64,000 nucleotides of DNA from Solidesulfovibrio magneticus (GCA_002482565.1 DLGG01000003.1:37299-101298), one strand, 5' to 3'; numbered from the stretch's first letter, positions 7,957-17,608 are shown. Translations and numbers: made by a program. The notes: a model not told the origin generated them from the letters alone.

Positions 7957-10434
7957 ATGAAAATCGACCTGCACGTACACTCCAAATTCTCCACCCGCCC
8001 GTCCCAATGGGTGCTGCAAAAGCTCAACTGTCCCGAGAGCTTCACCGAACCGATGCGCATCTACGAGGAAGCCCGGCGCAAGGGCATGGGACTCGTGACC
8101 ATCTCCGACCACAACCGCATCGAAGGGGCGCTGTCCATCGCCCATCTGCCCGGGACTTTCGTCAGCGAGGAAGTGACCTCGTATTTCCCCGACGACCGCT
8201 GCAAGGTCCATGTGCTGGTCTTCGACATCACCGAGGCCATGCACCGGGAGATGCAGCGCCTGCGCGAAAACATCCACGAGCTGGTCGATTACCTGCGCCA
8301 GGAAGGCATCCACCACGCCGTGGCCCACCCGCTGTTCGGGGTCAACGACCGCATGACCGTAGCCAATTTCGAAAAACTTCTGCTGCTGTTTCGCAATTTC
8401 GAGATCAACGGCGCGCGCGACGCTTGGCAAAACGACTGCCTGCGCGACATCATCCCCAACCTCGACGCCGACACCATCTGGCGGCTGGCAGACAAATACG
8501 GCATCGACCCCGGCTACGCCCAGCCCTGGCGCAAAAATTTGATCGGCGGTTCCGACGACCACAGCGCCCTGACCATCGCCTCCACCTACACCGAGGTGGA
8601 GGGCGCGCTAAATCTGGCCGAATTCCTCGACGGCCTGGAAAACGGGGCCTCGGTCGCCCGGGGCGCGTCGAGCACCCCGCGCACCATGGCCCGCAACCTC
8701 TACAGCATCGCCTACCAGTATTATAAACACCGCTTCGGCATCGACCGTTTCCTGGACAAGGACGTGACCCTCAAGGTCGTGGACCGGTTCCTGGAACCCG
8801 GCGAACAGGAGGCCGCGGGGTTGGCCTTTCGCCTCAAAAGCCGGCTGGCCCGGGGACTGACCCGCCGCCGCAAGAGCGCCAGCACCCCGCTTCGGGAACT
8901 GATCCGCTCCGAGACGGAATCGCTTATCCACTCCGACCCGGCGCTCATGGAATTCGCCAGGGCCGGCGTCCTTGGCAACGACAGCCTGGAAAACGGCTGG
9001 TTCTCCTTCGTCAACCGGGCCACCAACCGGGTGGCCGCTCATTTCGCCGGGGCGCTGCTCGATCATGTCAGCGGAGCCAATGTCTTCGACATCTTCGGGG
9101 CCCTGGGTTCGGCCGGGGCGCTCTACACCATGCTCGCCCCCTACTTCCTGGCCTACTCCATTTTCACCAAGGACCGGCAGTTCAGCAGCCAGGCCAGGCT
9201 GGCGCTCACCGGACAAAACGGCAAGGACGCCGCCGTGCGCGTGGCCCACTTCACCGACACCTTCCACGAAATAAACGGCGTGTCCGGCACACTGCGCCAG
9301 CAGGCCGAGCTGGCCATCAAAACCGGAAAATCCTTAAGCATCTACACCTGCGACCACGGCCCGCGCGTCTTCGAGCCGGGCGTGCAGCAGTTCACGCCCA
9401 TCGGCGTCTACAGCCTGGCCGAGTACCCCGACCAGAAGCTCTACTACCCGCCGCTGCTGGAGATGCTCCACTCCGTCTACGCCGGCAACTTCACCCGCAT
9501 CCACTCGGCCACCCCCGGCCCCATCGGCCTGGCCGCCCTGTGCATCGCCAAGACCCTTCGCCTGCCCATCTACGGCACCTACCACACGGCGCTTCCCCAA
9601 TACGCCCAGATCCTCACCGGCGACGAAGCCATGGAAGACCTCACCTGGAAGTGCATCATCTGGTATTACAACCAGATGGATTTAGTTTACGTACCTTCCA
9701 AGGAAACCGGTCGGGAGCTGGCCGAAAAGGGGCTGGACCCGGCCAAGCTGCGGCTGTTCCCGCGCGGCGTGGACGTGGTCCGCTTCGATCCGGCCAAGCG
9801 CGACGAGGATCTCGCGGCGCGCTTCGGCCTGGGCAGCGGCCCGCGCCTGCTCTACGCCGGGCGGGTGTCGCGGGAAAAAGACCTGCATCTGCTGGCCGCG
9901 GCCTTCCGCCGCCTCGTGGGGCAGCATCCCGAGGCCACGCTGTGCATCGTCGGCGACGGCCCCTACCTCGACGAGCTGCGCGCCCAGCTTGCCGACACGC
10001 CCACGGTCTTCACCGGCTACCGCGAAGGCGAGGAGCTGGCCGGGCTTTTCGCCGCCTGCGACCTGTTCGTCTTCCCCAGCGCCACCGACACCTTCGGCAA
10101 CGTGGTGCTTGAAGCCCAGGCCTCGGGCTTGCCGATCATCGTCACCAACCAGGGAGGCCCCATGGAAAACATCGTGCCCGGAGAAACGGGCGTGGTGGTC
10201 CCGGCCGGCGACGCCGATGCGCTCCACGCGGCCATGGCCGGTTTGCTGGCCGATCCCGAACTCATGCGGGCCATGGGCCGGGCCGGTCGGGACTACGCCG
10301 AAAAGCGCACCATCGACCAAGCCTTCGAGGACTACTGGAAGATGTACGAGGAAGCGCCCGGCGCGCCGACCGCCATCAACCCCCTGGAGCCGGCTCTGGC
10401 CAAGGCCATGCAACGTCTGGTGCACGCCGCCTAA
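7957..10434 (+). CDS. PHP-domain / GT4 glycosyltransferase fusion protein
   Basis: An 825-residue two-enzyme fusion. The amino-terminal third is a PHP metal-dependent phosphoesterase-like domain: DLHVHS gives the HxH ligands at residues 6 and 8, TISDHN gives D51/H52, AVAHPLF supplies a further histidine, and GGSDDHS is near residue 195. A helical segment of about 150 residues with an AGALYTMLAPYFLAYSIF hydrophobic stretch follows. From about residue 429 (VAHFTDTFHEINGVSGTLRQ) it is a GT-B family 4 glycosyltransferase, with YAGRVSREKDLHLL, VGDGPY and FPSATDTFGNVVLEAQASGLP containing the E-x7-E type donor site. The ATG at 7957 has AAGGAG five bases upstream. Glycolipid or polysaccharide synthesis is likely; the substrate is unknown. 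An intrinsic terminator follows. Confidence 0.85.
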   Translation: MKIDLHVHSKFSTRPSQWVLQKLNCPESFTEPMRIYEEARRKGMGLVTISDHNRIEGALSIAHLPGTFVSEEVTSYFPDDRCKVHVLVFDITEAMHREMQRLRENIHELVDYLRQEGIHHAVAHPLFGVNDRMTVANFEKLLLLFRNFEINGARDAWQNDCLRDIIPNLDADTIWRLADKYGIDPGYAQPWRKNLIGGSDDHSALTIASTYTEVEGALNLAEFLDGLENGASVARGASSTPRTMARNLYSIAYQYYKHRFGIDRFLDKDVTLKVVDRFLEPGEQEAAGLAFRLKSRLARGLTRRRKSASTPLRELIRSETESLIHSDPALMEFARAGVLGNDSLENGWFSFVNRATNRVAAHFAGALLDHVSGANVFDIFGALGSAGALYTMLAPYFLAYSIFTKDRQFSSQARLALTGQNGKDAAVRVAHFTDTFHEINGVSGTLRQQAELAIKTGKSLSIYTCDHGPRVFEPGVQQFTPIGVYSLAEYPDQKLYYPPLLEMLHSVYAGNFTRIHSATPGPIGLAALCIAKTLRLPIYGTYHTALPQYAQILTGDEAMEDLTWKCIIWYYNQMDLVYVPSKETGRELAEKGLDPAKLRLFPRGVDVVRFDPAKRDEDLAARFGLGSGPRLLYAGRVSREKDLHLLAAAFRRLVGQHPEATLCIVGDGPYLDELRAQLADTPTVFTGYREGEELAGLFAACDLFVFPSATDTFGNVVLEAQASGLPIIVTNQGGPMENIVPGETGVVVPAGDADALHAAMAGLLADPELMRAMGRAGRDYAEKRTIDQAFEDYWKMYEEAPGAPTAINPLEPALAKAMQRLVHAA

Positions 10435-10456
10435 CGACGCTGCCCCGCGACGCCAG

Positions 10457-10494
10457 AAGGCCCCGGCCGGAAGTGATCCGGCCGGGGCCTTTTA
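10457..10494 (+). terminator. Intrinsic terminator after PHP-glycosyltransferase gene
   Basis: A perfect 14-bp GC-rich stem (10457-10470 with 10478-10491) with a 7-nt loop, followed by TTT. It starts 23 bases after the stop codon. Confidence 0.9.
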
Positions 10495-10620
10495 TTCATC
10501 ATGGCATGGCCATCCCCCTGGCAAACGGTGGCGGACGACGTGGTTTCCCGCCTCCCTTGGCCGCTGCAGGCCTCCCGAAACATCCTGTCAAAGCCTTTAC
10601 GACCGGATCGCAGCGGCGCT

Positions 10621-10649
10621 TTGCCGCAAGAAATTATCCATTGTATAAA
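10621..10649 (+). promoter_or_regulatory. Possible sigma-70 promoter of the PocR/PAS kinase gene
   Basis: TTGCCG (10621-10626) and TATAAA (10644-10649) are separated by 17 bases, in a locally AT-rich patch 60 bases upstream of the kinase start and beyond the upstream terminator. Only visual evidence supports this. Confidence 0.45.
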
Positions 10650-10708
10650 ACCCATGGTATGCGGTATTGTTGTCAGGCTTTTATGGTTCAGCAACGAAGC
10701 GAGTCGCC

Positions 10709-13033
10709 ATGTCCCAGGATCAGCCCTCCGTATGTGACGCCCCGGAAACCCAGGACGCTTGCGACCAGCCGCGCCAGGGCGACGTTTTGTCCGTGGATTC
10801 GACCCGGCTTCGATTCGAGGATTTGTTCCACATGGAGGAAATCCAGCGCATTCAGGACGCTTTTGCCGCCGCTTCGGGCGTGGCCTCGCTGATTACCGAT
10901 CCTCAGGGCCGGCCGCTGACCCGGCCAAGCAATTTTACCACCCTGTGCGGGTCGATCATTCGCGGCACGCCCAAGGGCCTTTCCAACTGCATCCGCTCCG
11001 ACGTCTGCCTTGGACAAGGGATGCCGGACGGTCCTACGGTCCGACGGTGCCTGAGCGGCGGTCTCTTCGACGGCGGCACGGCCATCCATGTCGGCGACCG
11101 TCACCTCGCCAACTGGATGGTTGGCCAGGTCCTGGACGAAGAAGCCGACCTTGAGGCCATGGCCGCCTATGCCCGAGAAATCGGAGCCGACGAAACGGCC
11201 TTCCGGGCCGCCCTGGCCGAAGTGCCGCGGATGCCCCTGGCCCGGTTTGAAAAAATCTGCCAGGCCCTGCACCACTTCGCCAATCACCTCTCGGCCCTGG
11301 CCGTGGCCAATTTCGACCAGGCCAGACGCATCGACGAACTGCGCCAAGCCCAGGCCAGCATCAAGGCCCGGGACCGCAGCCTCTCGGAAATCATCGATTT
11401 TCTGCCCGACCCCGCCTTTGCCGTGGACCGGGACGGGCGGGTCACCTTTTGGAACAAGGCCTTGGAGCGCTTAACCGGCATCCCCGCCGGCGACATGCTC
11501 GGCAAGGGCGATTTCGCCTACGGCGCGGCATTTTACGGCCAACCCACCCCGCTTCTCCTGGATTACGCCCGAGGGGCCGTTTCAACGCCCGATCCGCGCT
11601 ATCAGGTCGCCGACATGGCCCCTGGCGAAATTATCGCCGAGGTCAATCTGACCGCCATGCCCGGCGGCGCACGCCATGTCTGGGCCAAGGCCGTGGCGCT
11701 CTATGACGAGTTCGGCCAGGTCAACGGCGCCATCGAGGCCATTCGCGACGTCACCGACCGGGAGCGCCGCGAATCGGCGCTGCGCCAAAGCGAGGCCATG
11801 TTCCGGGGCATCGTGGAAACCGCCCACGAAGGGGTGTGGGTCTATGACGCCAATTATGACACGACCTTCGTCAACAAACGCATGGCCGACATGCTGGGGT
11901 ATGCGCCCCAGGAACTTCTGGGTCGCAACCTGAGCGAATTCCTACCGCCGGAAAGCCGGCAGCGGGCCGCTCGCCAACAGCAACGTCGCCGGGAAGGCTT
12001 CAGCGACGTGTTCGAACAGTGCATCATGCGCCGTGACGGCACGCGGCTTTGGGTGCTCATCTCCGCCAGTCCTTTGCAGGACGAACACGGCAATTTCGTC
12101 GGATCGCTGGGGATGTACTCGGATTTAAGCGCGGTCAAGGCTGTTGAGGCGGAGCTGCGAGCCCATCGGCAGCGCCTGGAAGACGAAGTGGAAGAACGCA
12201 CCCGGGAACTGCGCGAACAAGCTATGGAACTGGCCGAGGCCAACATCCGCTTAAGCGAACTCGACCGGCTCAAATCCGCTTTTCTCTCCACCGTCTCCCA
12301 TGAGCTGCGCACGCCCCTGACTTCGATCCTGGGGTTCGCCAAGCTCATCGGCCGGGAATTCAGTGAGCATTTCAGCCCGCTGGCCGGCGACAAGGCGGCT
12401 CTGGCCGCCCGGGCCAAGCGCATCGCCCACAACCTCGGCGTGGTCTACGGCGAGGCCGAACGCCTCACGCGCCTGATTAACGACGTTCTCGACCTTAACC
12501 GCATCGAATCCGGCAACATGCAGTGGCGCGACCAATGCATTGACCCTGTGGCCGTGCTGCGTCAGGCCGTGCAGACCATCGAGGGCCTGCTGGCCCAACG
12601 CCCGGAAATCCGCTTTCGTTTTCTCGCCGAGGACTCGGCTCCGCCGCTGTTCATGGATCCCGATCAGCTCGTGCAGGTCATCGCCAACCTGCTGCAAAAC
12701 GCCGTGAAATTCACCGAACAGGGGGAGGTCGCCTTGGAGGTGCGAACCGAAGCCGAGGCCGTGCTCGTGACCGTGCGCGACCAGGGCGTGGGCATTCCTG
12801 CCGACCAGCTCGAATCGATTTTCGACCGGTTCCATCAGGTGGGGCGCGGCGACACCATCGTCAGCCCGACCATCAAGGGCACGGGCCTGGGCCTGGCCAT
12901 CTGCCGCCAGATCGTGCGCCACTACGGCGGCCGCATCTGGGCCGAGTCGCGGCTCGGGGAAGGCAGCGCCTTTCATGTGCGCCTGCCCATGGCCCAGCAG
13001 TGCCTGGAAACGGTCTGCGACCCGGCATTATAA
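10709..13033 (+). CDS. PocR/PAS sensor histidine kinase
   Basis: A 774-residue sensor kinase with no membrane segment, so probably cytoplasmic. Residues about 30-210 match the PocR ligand-binding domain (FEDLFHMEEIQRIQDAFA, SLITDPQGRPLT, a cysteine-containing C-x4-C region and the GGLFDGGTAIHVGD stretch). Two PAS domains follow (about 222-340 and 345-465), then a short coiled coil. The dimerisation box VSHELRTPLTS carries phospho-accepting H531, and the ATPase domain shows LLQNAVKFTE, DQGVGIP and GTGLGLAI. There is no receiver domain, and no response regulator lies beside it, so the partner is unknown. The ATG at 10709 is chosen over the upstream TTG; its ribosome binding site is weak (GAAGCGAG). 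Confidence 0.88.
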   Translation: MSQDQPSVCDAPETQDACDQPRQGDVLSVDSTRLRFEDLFHMEEIQRIQDAFAAASGVASLITDPQGRPLTRPSNFTTLCGSIIRGTPKGLSNCIRSDVCLGQGMPDGPTVRRCLSGGLFDGGTAIHVGDRHLANWMVGQVLDEEADLEAMAAYAREIGADETAFRAALAEVPRMPLARFEKICQALHHFANHLSALAVANFDQARRIDELRQAQASIKARDRSLSEIIDFLPDPAFAVDRDGRVTFWNKALERLTGIPAGDMLGKGDFAYGAAFYGQPTPLLLDYARGAVSTPDPRYQVADMAPGEIIAEVNLTAMPGGARHVWAKAVALYDEFGQVNGAIEAIRDVTDRERRESALRQSEAMFRGIVETAHEGVWVYDANYDTTFVNKRMADMLGYAPQELLGRNLSEFLPPESRQRAARQQQRRREGFSDVFEQCIMRRDGTRLWVLISASPLQDEHGNFVGSLGMYSDLSAVKAVEAELRAHRQRLEDEVEERTRELREQAMELAEANIRLSELDRLKSAFLSTVSHELRTPLTSILGFAKLIGREFSEHFSPLAGDKAALAARAKRIAHNLGVVYGEAERLTRLINDVLDLNRIESGNMQWRDQCIDPVAVLRQAVQTIEGLLAQRPEIRFRFLAEDSAPPLFMDPDQLVQVIANLLQNAVKFTEQGEVALEVRTEAEAVLVTVRDQGVGIPADQLESIFDRFHQVGRGDTIVSPTIKGTGLGLAICRQIVRHYGGRIWAESRLGEGSAFHVRLPMAQQCLETVCDPAL

Positions 13034-13303
13034 CGCCGAGCAGCTAGCCCGGCTCGACGCAGCACGTTCGGCTAGGCCGCTCCCCGACCACGCCGCGGAA
13101 ATATACTGGGCCAGCGCCGAAAACACGCGAACTGCACACTGCCGAGCGTCACGACGTTCAAGTGGCGGAAGAGGTCCGGGCACTCGGCGAAAACATGCAG
13201 CCAAGTCGCTTCATCAACCGCCGCCACGACACGACAGTCCTTGCGCCGCGAAGCCGGCCGCTCCTGCCGACGCCCTCCCCCGAGACAACCGGCCAGGAAC
13301 GCC

Positions 13304-14065
13304 TTATCGCGTTTTTTGCCAAGCCAGCATGACGGAAGTGCCGAATAGACGTTGGGGCAGCGGCTCCAGACGCCCGATATGGCCAAGGGCGGCGTTGAGC
13401 CAATCGCTTTTGGCGTCAAACCCCGTGGCGACAATATCGCTTTCCGTTTTTTTGAGCCGCAGCAGAAACTTGCGCACGACCAACAGCGGATAATACGGCG
13501 CGCCCCAATAGGTGGAGGCGACCAGACGCAGGCCGGCCCTGTGCCCCAGCTCCTCGGCCTGGGCCAGGGTGTAGCGCCGCAAGTGCCCGGCCATGGTGTC
13601 GTAGGCGGAGAAAAGATGCTGGTAGGCCGGCAGGTTGACGTAGAGCAGGCCGCCGGGCTGCAAATGGTGCAAGGCGGAGGCTAAAAAGCCCAGTTCGTCC
13701 GTGACATGCTCCAGCACGTCAAAAAGGAAAATCGTCTTGTACTTCCCGGCCAATTCGGGCAGCCGGTCGTGGATGTTGTAGACGTAAAGGCCGCTTGACG
13801 TGCTCACGTTGTGAGCCAGGGCGTTTTCGTCGAGATCGAAGCCGTCCACGGCCAGACCGTATTCCTGCTCCAACTGGCTTTGCAAAAGCCCCCGGCCGCA
13901 GCCGATGTCGGCTGCCGGCCCCATGTCCCGGGCCGTTTGGCCGGCCAGGGCGCGAAAGACTTCCAGGCGACGACGCACCCAGAAATGCTCCAGGCTGGCG
14001 ATGTCATGCCAATAATCCGTCATATTGACGGGCAAAGCCTCGGACAGATGGACAATGTTTCGCAT
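13304..14065 (-). CDS. Class I SAM-dependent methyltransferase
   Basis: A 253-residue methyltransferase with the Rossmann motif I AADIGCGRGLLQ (about residue 52), an acidic motif DGFDLDENA, and the FLFDVLEHVTDE segment typical of UbiE/Coq3-like small-molecule methyltransferases. No signal or membrane segment is seen. GGGAG in the end of the upstream glycosyltransferase gene serves as its ribosome binding site, and the two genes are 9 bases apart, so they form an operon. The pairing suggests modification of a glycan or polyprenyl-linked sugar, but the acceptor cannot be read from the sequence. The 270 bases between its stop and the upstream kinase gene hold nothing recognisable. Confidence 0.82.
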   Translation of the reverse strand: MRNIVHLSEALPVNMTDYWHDIASLEHFWVRRRLEVFRALAGQTARDMGPAADIGCGRGLLQSQLEQEYGLAVDGFDLDENALAHNVSTSSGLYVYNIHDRLPELAGKYKTIFLFDVLEHVTDELGFLASALHHLQPGGLLYVNLPAYQHLFSAYDTMAGHLRRYTLAQAEELGHRAGLRLVASTYWGAPYYPLLVVRKFLLRLKKTESDIVATGFDAKSDWLNAALGHIGRLEPLPQRLFGTSVMLAWQKTR

Positions 14066-14074
14066 CGCGGCCGT

Positions 14075-15073
14075 TTACTCCCTTCGCTTGATTCTGACCG
14101 GCGCTTCCGGTCTGGCGACATCGCCCACCGTCGTATCGACAACGGCAAAGGGACGGCCCTTTACCTCCTGCAGCAGCACTCGGATGTATTCGCCGATGAC
14201 GCCCAGGAAAACGAAAAGAATACTCATAAAAAACAAGAAAATAACCAGAATTGTCGTGGCCACGGGACTGACGCCGACCCAATAGCCGAACAGGGAAAAC
14301 TGGGGAAAAAACCGGTTGAGCACCACGAAAAACATGAGCAGGCAGGCAAAAAGTCCCACGCCAAAGCCAAACACGCCGATAAAACGCAGCGGGAAGTCGG
14401 TGAAGCCGACGAATCCGAGCAGGGCCAGATCGACGAGCTTGCGCAGATTGTACTTGCTTTTCCCGGATCGGCGTTTGGGCCGGTCGTAGGGCAATCCCAG
14501 CTGTGTAAAGCCGACCCAGGAACGCAGCCCGCGAAACATCCGGGAATTTTCCGGCAAGGCCAGGACGGCATCCAAGGCCTTGCGCGAGACGACGCAGAAG
14601 TCTCCAGCGTCTCTGGGCCAGTCGTGGGTGGCCACCTTGTGCATGACCAAGTAGAAAAATGAGTAGAAAAACTTGAGCAGCCAAGGGGAATCGCGTCTAG
14701 CCCGCACGCCGTAACAGACATCCACCCCGGATTGGCATTTGGCGTACATGGCCAACAAGACCTGGACAGGGTCTTGCAGATCGCAATCCATCACGCCGAC
14801 GAAACGTCCCTTGGCATGACACAGACCAGTGTCCACCGCTGCCTGGTGGCCAAAATTGCGGCTGAGAAACACGCCCTTGATGCGCGGGTCTTGCAGGTGC
14901 AAACCGACTATCAGCTGGCGCGAACGATCCCGGCTGCCATCGTCTACGAAAACGATCTCCCAGTCGGCTCCCAAGGCCGCATCAAGAGCCGGAACAACTT
15001 CCGCTTGAAAATGCGGCAAAACATCTTCTTCATTATAGCAGGGCACGACAAGGGAAAACTCGACCGTATCCAT
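14075..15073 (-). CDS. Membrane glycosyltransferase family 2 (DPM1/ArnC-like)
   Basis: A 332-residue glycosyltransferase. The GT-A domain is visible as SLVVPCYNEEDVLP (residues 7-20), FVDDGSRDRS, the MDCDLQDP metal/nucleotide site and the RRSGKSKYNLRKL loop. Two C-terminal membrane helices (LRFIGVFGFGVGLFACLLMFFVVL and TTILVIFLFFMSILFVFLGVIGEYIRVL) anchor it. This layout is that of undecaprenyl-phosphate glucosyl/mannosyl transferases such as ArnC, GtrB and CsbB. The ATG at 15073 has GGGAG upstream. It is followed 9 bases later by the methyltransferase gene. The sugar is not determinable. Confidence 0.88.
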   Translation of the reverse strand: MDTVEFSLVVPCYNEEDVLPHFQAEVVPALDAALGADWEIVFVDDGSRDRSRQLIVGLHLQDPRIKGVFLSRNFGHQAAVDTGLCHAKGRFVGVMDCDLQDPVQVLLAMYAKCQSGVDVCYGVRARRDSPWLLKFFYSFFYLVMHKVATHDWPRDAGDFCVVSRKALDAVLALPENSRMFRGLRSWVGFTQLGLPYDRPKRRSGKSKYNLRKLVDLALLGFVGFTDFPLRFIGVFGFGVGLFACLLMFFVVLNRFFPQFSLFGYWVGVSPVATTILVIFLFFMSILFVFLGVIGEYIRVLLQEVKGRPFAVVDTTVGDVARPEAPVRIKRRE

Positions 15074-15576
15074 TCATCGCTCCCGATGACATCATTGCGG
15101 TCTATCCAGTCCGCAGTTCGTTCCGCCGCAAACTGCATAGCAGGACATCATAAGTACCTTTCATAGCAAAAAAATCAGAGCAGCGCAACACAGTCAATCC
15201 AGCATGTCTTGCCCTCGTGGCCAGCCCAACAACGCCCGCCATGCTCTCCGCCTTACCTGTGCCGCTTACACCCGCCTCCCCGTTCGGTCCTCGGGCCAGC
15301 ATGTGGAGCAGCTCGCGCAGCGCAGCCAACATCCCTAGCCCCCAAATAACGGCCCATCCTCCCTCGTCGAAAAGATGGGCCGCCGCAGTTCGCGCTCGGG
15401 ACGTCATTCTCATTGGGAAATTTCTGCGTCTTGCTCCCGGGCATCACCTCAGGGCAGCCGGCCGACAACTCGTCAGCCGGCTGCCGCAAGCTTTCGAAAA
15501 GGCGTAGCAACCATGCAAACCCCAATCGCTTGAAGAAGAAAACCGGCTCGCCGCTTCTTCAAGCAACTGCGCAGCC
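15074..15576. other. 500-bp intergenic stretch with two small inverted repeats
   Basis: No confident gene. A minus-strand frame at 15102-15413 reads as 103 residues, but it has no ribosome binding site and no recognisable fold. Two inverted repeats occur: a 9-bp stem (15454-15462 with 15476-15484) and an 11-bp stem (15528-15538 with 15554-15564). The second begins 12 bases beyond the asnS stop and may act as its terminator, although no T-tract follows on that strand. Confidence 0.4.
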
Positions 15577-16965
15577 CTAGAATTCCAGATGCCTCCAGGT
15601 GCGCGGAAAAGCCATGACGTCGCGGATATTGGTGACGCCGGTGACAAGCATGACCAGCCGCTCGAACCCGAGGCCGAAGCCGGCGTGGGGCGCCGTGCCG
15701 AAACGCCGGGTGTCGAGATACCACCAGTAGGCCTCAAGGGGCAGGCCCAGTTCCGTGATGCGCGCTTCCAGCCGGTCCAGGCGCTCCTCGCGGGCGCTGC
15801 CGCCGACCAGCTCGCCGATGCCCGGCACGAGCACGTCCATGGCCCCGACGGTCTTGCCGTCGTCGTTTTGGCGCATGTAGAAGGCTTTGATGTCCTTGGG
15901 ATAGTCGTACACGATGACCGGGCGCTTGAAGTGCTCCTCGGCCAGATAGCGCTCATGTTCGCTTTGCAGGTCGGCCCCGAAGGCCACCGGATATTGGAAG
16001 GCTTTCTTGCAGGAGGTCAGGATGTCCACGGCCTCGGCGTAGGGCAGGCGCACGAAGGGCTGGGCCAGCAGGTTTTCCAGGGTGGCGGGCAGGGTCGGGT
16101 CCACGAACTTGGCGAACAGCCCGAAATCCTCGGCGCATTCGGCCAGCACCAGCCGCACCAGATGGGTGACCAGGGATTCGGCCAGGTCCATGTTGTCTTC
16201 GAGATCAGCGAAGGCCATCTCGGGTTCGAGCATCCAGAACTCGGCGGCATGGCGCGAGGTGTCGGAATGCTCGGCCCGAAAGGTCGGGCCGAAGGTGTAG
16301 ACCCGGCCCAGGGCCAGGGCCAAGGGCTCGGCCGAAAGCTGGCCCGAGACGGTCAACATCGCCTCCTTGCCGAAGAAATCCTGGCTCAGGCGCTCGGCCG
16401 CCGGCATCGCGGCGGCCTCGGGCCCCAGGGTGGTCACCCGAAACATCTCGCCGGCGCCTTCGCAGTCCGAGCCGGTGATGACCGGAGTGTGGACCAGGGC
16501 GAAGCCTTCCTTGGCGAAATAGTCGTGGATGCCGTGGGCCAGGGCCGAGCGGATGCGCAGCATCGCGCCGTATTTGTTGGTACGCGGGCGCAGATGGGCG
16601 ATGGTGCGCAAAAATTCGTCGGAATGGCGCTTTTTCTGGAGCGGATAGGTTTCCGCATCGGCCGCGCCCAATAGCGAGACCGAGGCGGCCCGGACTTCGT
16701 AGCGCTGGCCCTTGCCCGGCGAGGCGACCAGTTCGCCCGTAACGGCCACCGACGCGCCGACGCCCAGGGACCTGACTAGGTCCGCGCCCTCGGCCGTGTC
16801 GTCGATGATGACCTGCAGGTTGCCCAGGCAGGAGCCGTCGTTTAATTCGAGAAAGGAAAAGCCCTTGGCGTCGCGGCGGGTGCGCACCCAGCCCATGACG
16901 CGGATTTCGGGACAAGGAGACGGGCTTTCCAGGGCGGCCTTGACAGTGGTGCGGCGTATGCTCAT
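15577..16965 (-). CDS. asnS: Asparaginyl-tRNA synthetase
   Basis: A 462-residue class IIb aminoacyl-tRNA synthetase that charges tRNA-Asn with asparagine. The amino-terminal OB-fold anticodon-binding domain is visible (IRVMGWVRTRRDAKGFSFLELNDGS), followed by the LRPRTNKYGAMLRIRSAL motif-1 region, the motif-2 area FRAEHSDTSRHAAEFWMLEPEMAF, and the motif-3 GFGLGFERLVMLVTG near the end. AsnS rather than AspRS is supported by the F-x-AE-x-S-x-T-x-RH-x-AEFWM-x-E pattern. The ATG at 16965 overlaps the TGA of the upstream gene (ATGA), suggesting translational coupling with the ATC-hydrolase-like gene. Confidence 0.95.
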   Translation of the reverse strand: MSIRRTTVKAALESPSPCPEIRVMGWVRTRRDAKGFSFLELNDGSCLGNLQVIIDDTAEGADLVRSLGVGASVAVTGELVASPGKGQRYEVRAASVSLLGAADAETYPLQKKRHSDEFLRTIAHLRPRTNKYGAMLRIRSALAHGIHDYFAKEGFALVHTPVITGSDCEGAGEMFRVTTLGPEAAAMPAAERLSQDFFGKEAMLTVSGQLSAEPLALALGRVYTFGPTFRAEHSDTSRHAAEFWMLEPEMAFADLEDNMDLAESLVTHLVRLVLAECAEDFGLFAKFVDPTLPATLENLLAQPFVRLPYAEAVDILTSCKKAFQYPVAFGADLQSEHERYLAEEHFKRPVIVYDYPKDIKAFYMRQNDDGKTVGAMDVLVPGIGELVGGSAREERLDRLEARITELGLPLEAYWWYLDTRRFGTAPHAGFGLGFERLVMLVTGVTNIRDVMAFPRTWRHLEF

Positions 16966-17447
16966 GCGTCGTTCCAGGTGAAGGTGAAAGGACATTTTTC
17001 CGCGCCCGAGGCGATGGTGGCCGGGCGATCCAGGGTCAGACAGGGGCTGTAGCCGGCGGCAAAGGCGGCGTCGCGCAGACACGACACGCGTACGGCCAAT
17101 TCCTCGGGCAGGCCCATTTCCCGGTAGCTTTCGGCGTAGCGGCAGCGCGCGACGTCGAAGGACACGCGGCCGGGGTCGCGCTGTTCGTTGACAATCTCAA
17201 GCGCCCCGCCGCGTTGCCAAATGGCCGAAACCGTGGCGAAATGCGCCAGGCTCGGCCCGCCCGGGGCCTGGGCGGCGAAGGCCTGGCCGGCGGCCCTGGC
17301 GGCCCGGGCCACCGTGTCCTCGATGACGGCTAGGGCGGCGTCGCGGCCCAGACGTTCGACCAGGACGGCGTAGACGTCGGCCAGCATGGCCGCCTCGATG
17401 CGACGCCGTTCAAGCAAAGTGACTTCGGACGGGATCGTTGCGCTCAT
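16962..17447 (-). CDS. L-2-amino-thiazoline-4-carboxylate hydrolase-like protein
   Basis: A 161-residue protein of the ATC hydrolase family (named for the enzyme opening L-2-amino-thiazoline-4-carboxylate on the route to cysteine). The C-terminal signature is visible: CRYAESYREMGLPEEL, then VSCLRDAAFAAGYSP, LDRPATIASGAEKCPF. Three cysteines lie in these conserved blocks. Many family members have unknown natural substrates, so the exact reaction is inferred only from the family. The ATG at 17447 has GGAG nine bases upstream and gives typical family length; the track-length extension to 17624 has poor coding character and runs towards the tRNA gene. Its stop overlaps the asnS start by 4 bases. 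Confidence 0.75.
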   Translation of the reverse strand: MSATIPSEVTLLERRRIEAAMLADVYAVLVERLGRDAALAVIEDTVARAARAAGQAFAAQAPGGPSLAHFATVSAIWQRGGALEIVNEQRDPGRVSFDVARCRYAESYREMGLPEELAVRVSCLRDAAFAAGYSPCLTLDRPATIASGAEKCPFTFTWNDA

Positions 17448-17608
17448 GGGTTGCTCCAGCGCCCGAAACAAAACCGGCGGGCGCGAACCCTTCTTTTGCC
17501 ACAACGCCCGGCCCGACCACAACCGTCGTGACGCCGCCGCGACGCGAGGGCAATCCCGGGCAAGGATTGAAACCAGCGCTAAAAGGTGGTACAGATCATG
17601 ACTCACGT

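Noticed and set aside
15102..15413. Possible 103-residue protein on the minus strand upstream of the asnS terminator region
   Set aside because: No ribosome binding site, no recognisable fold, and the arginine-rich start looks non-coding. Left as intergenic.
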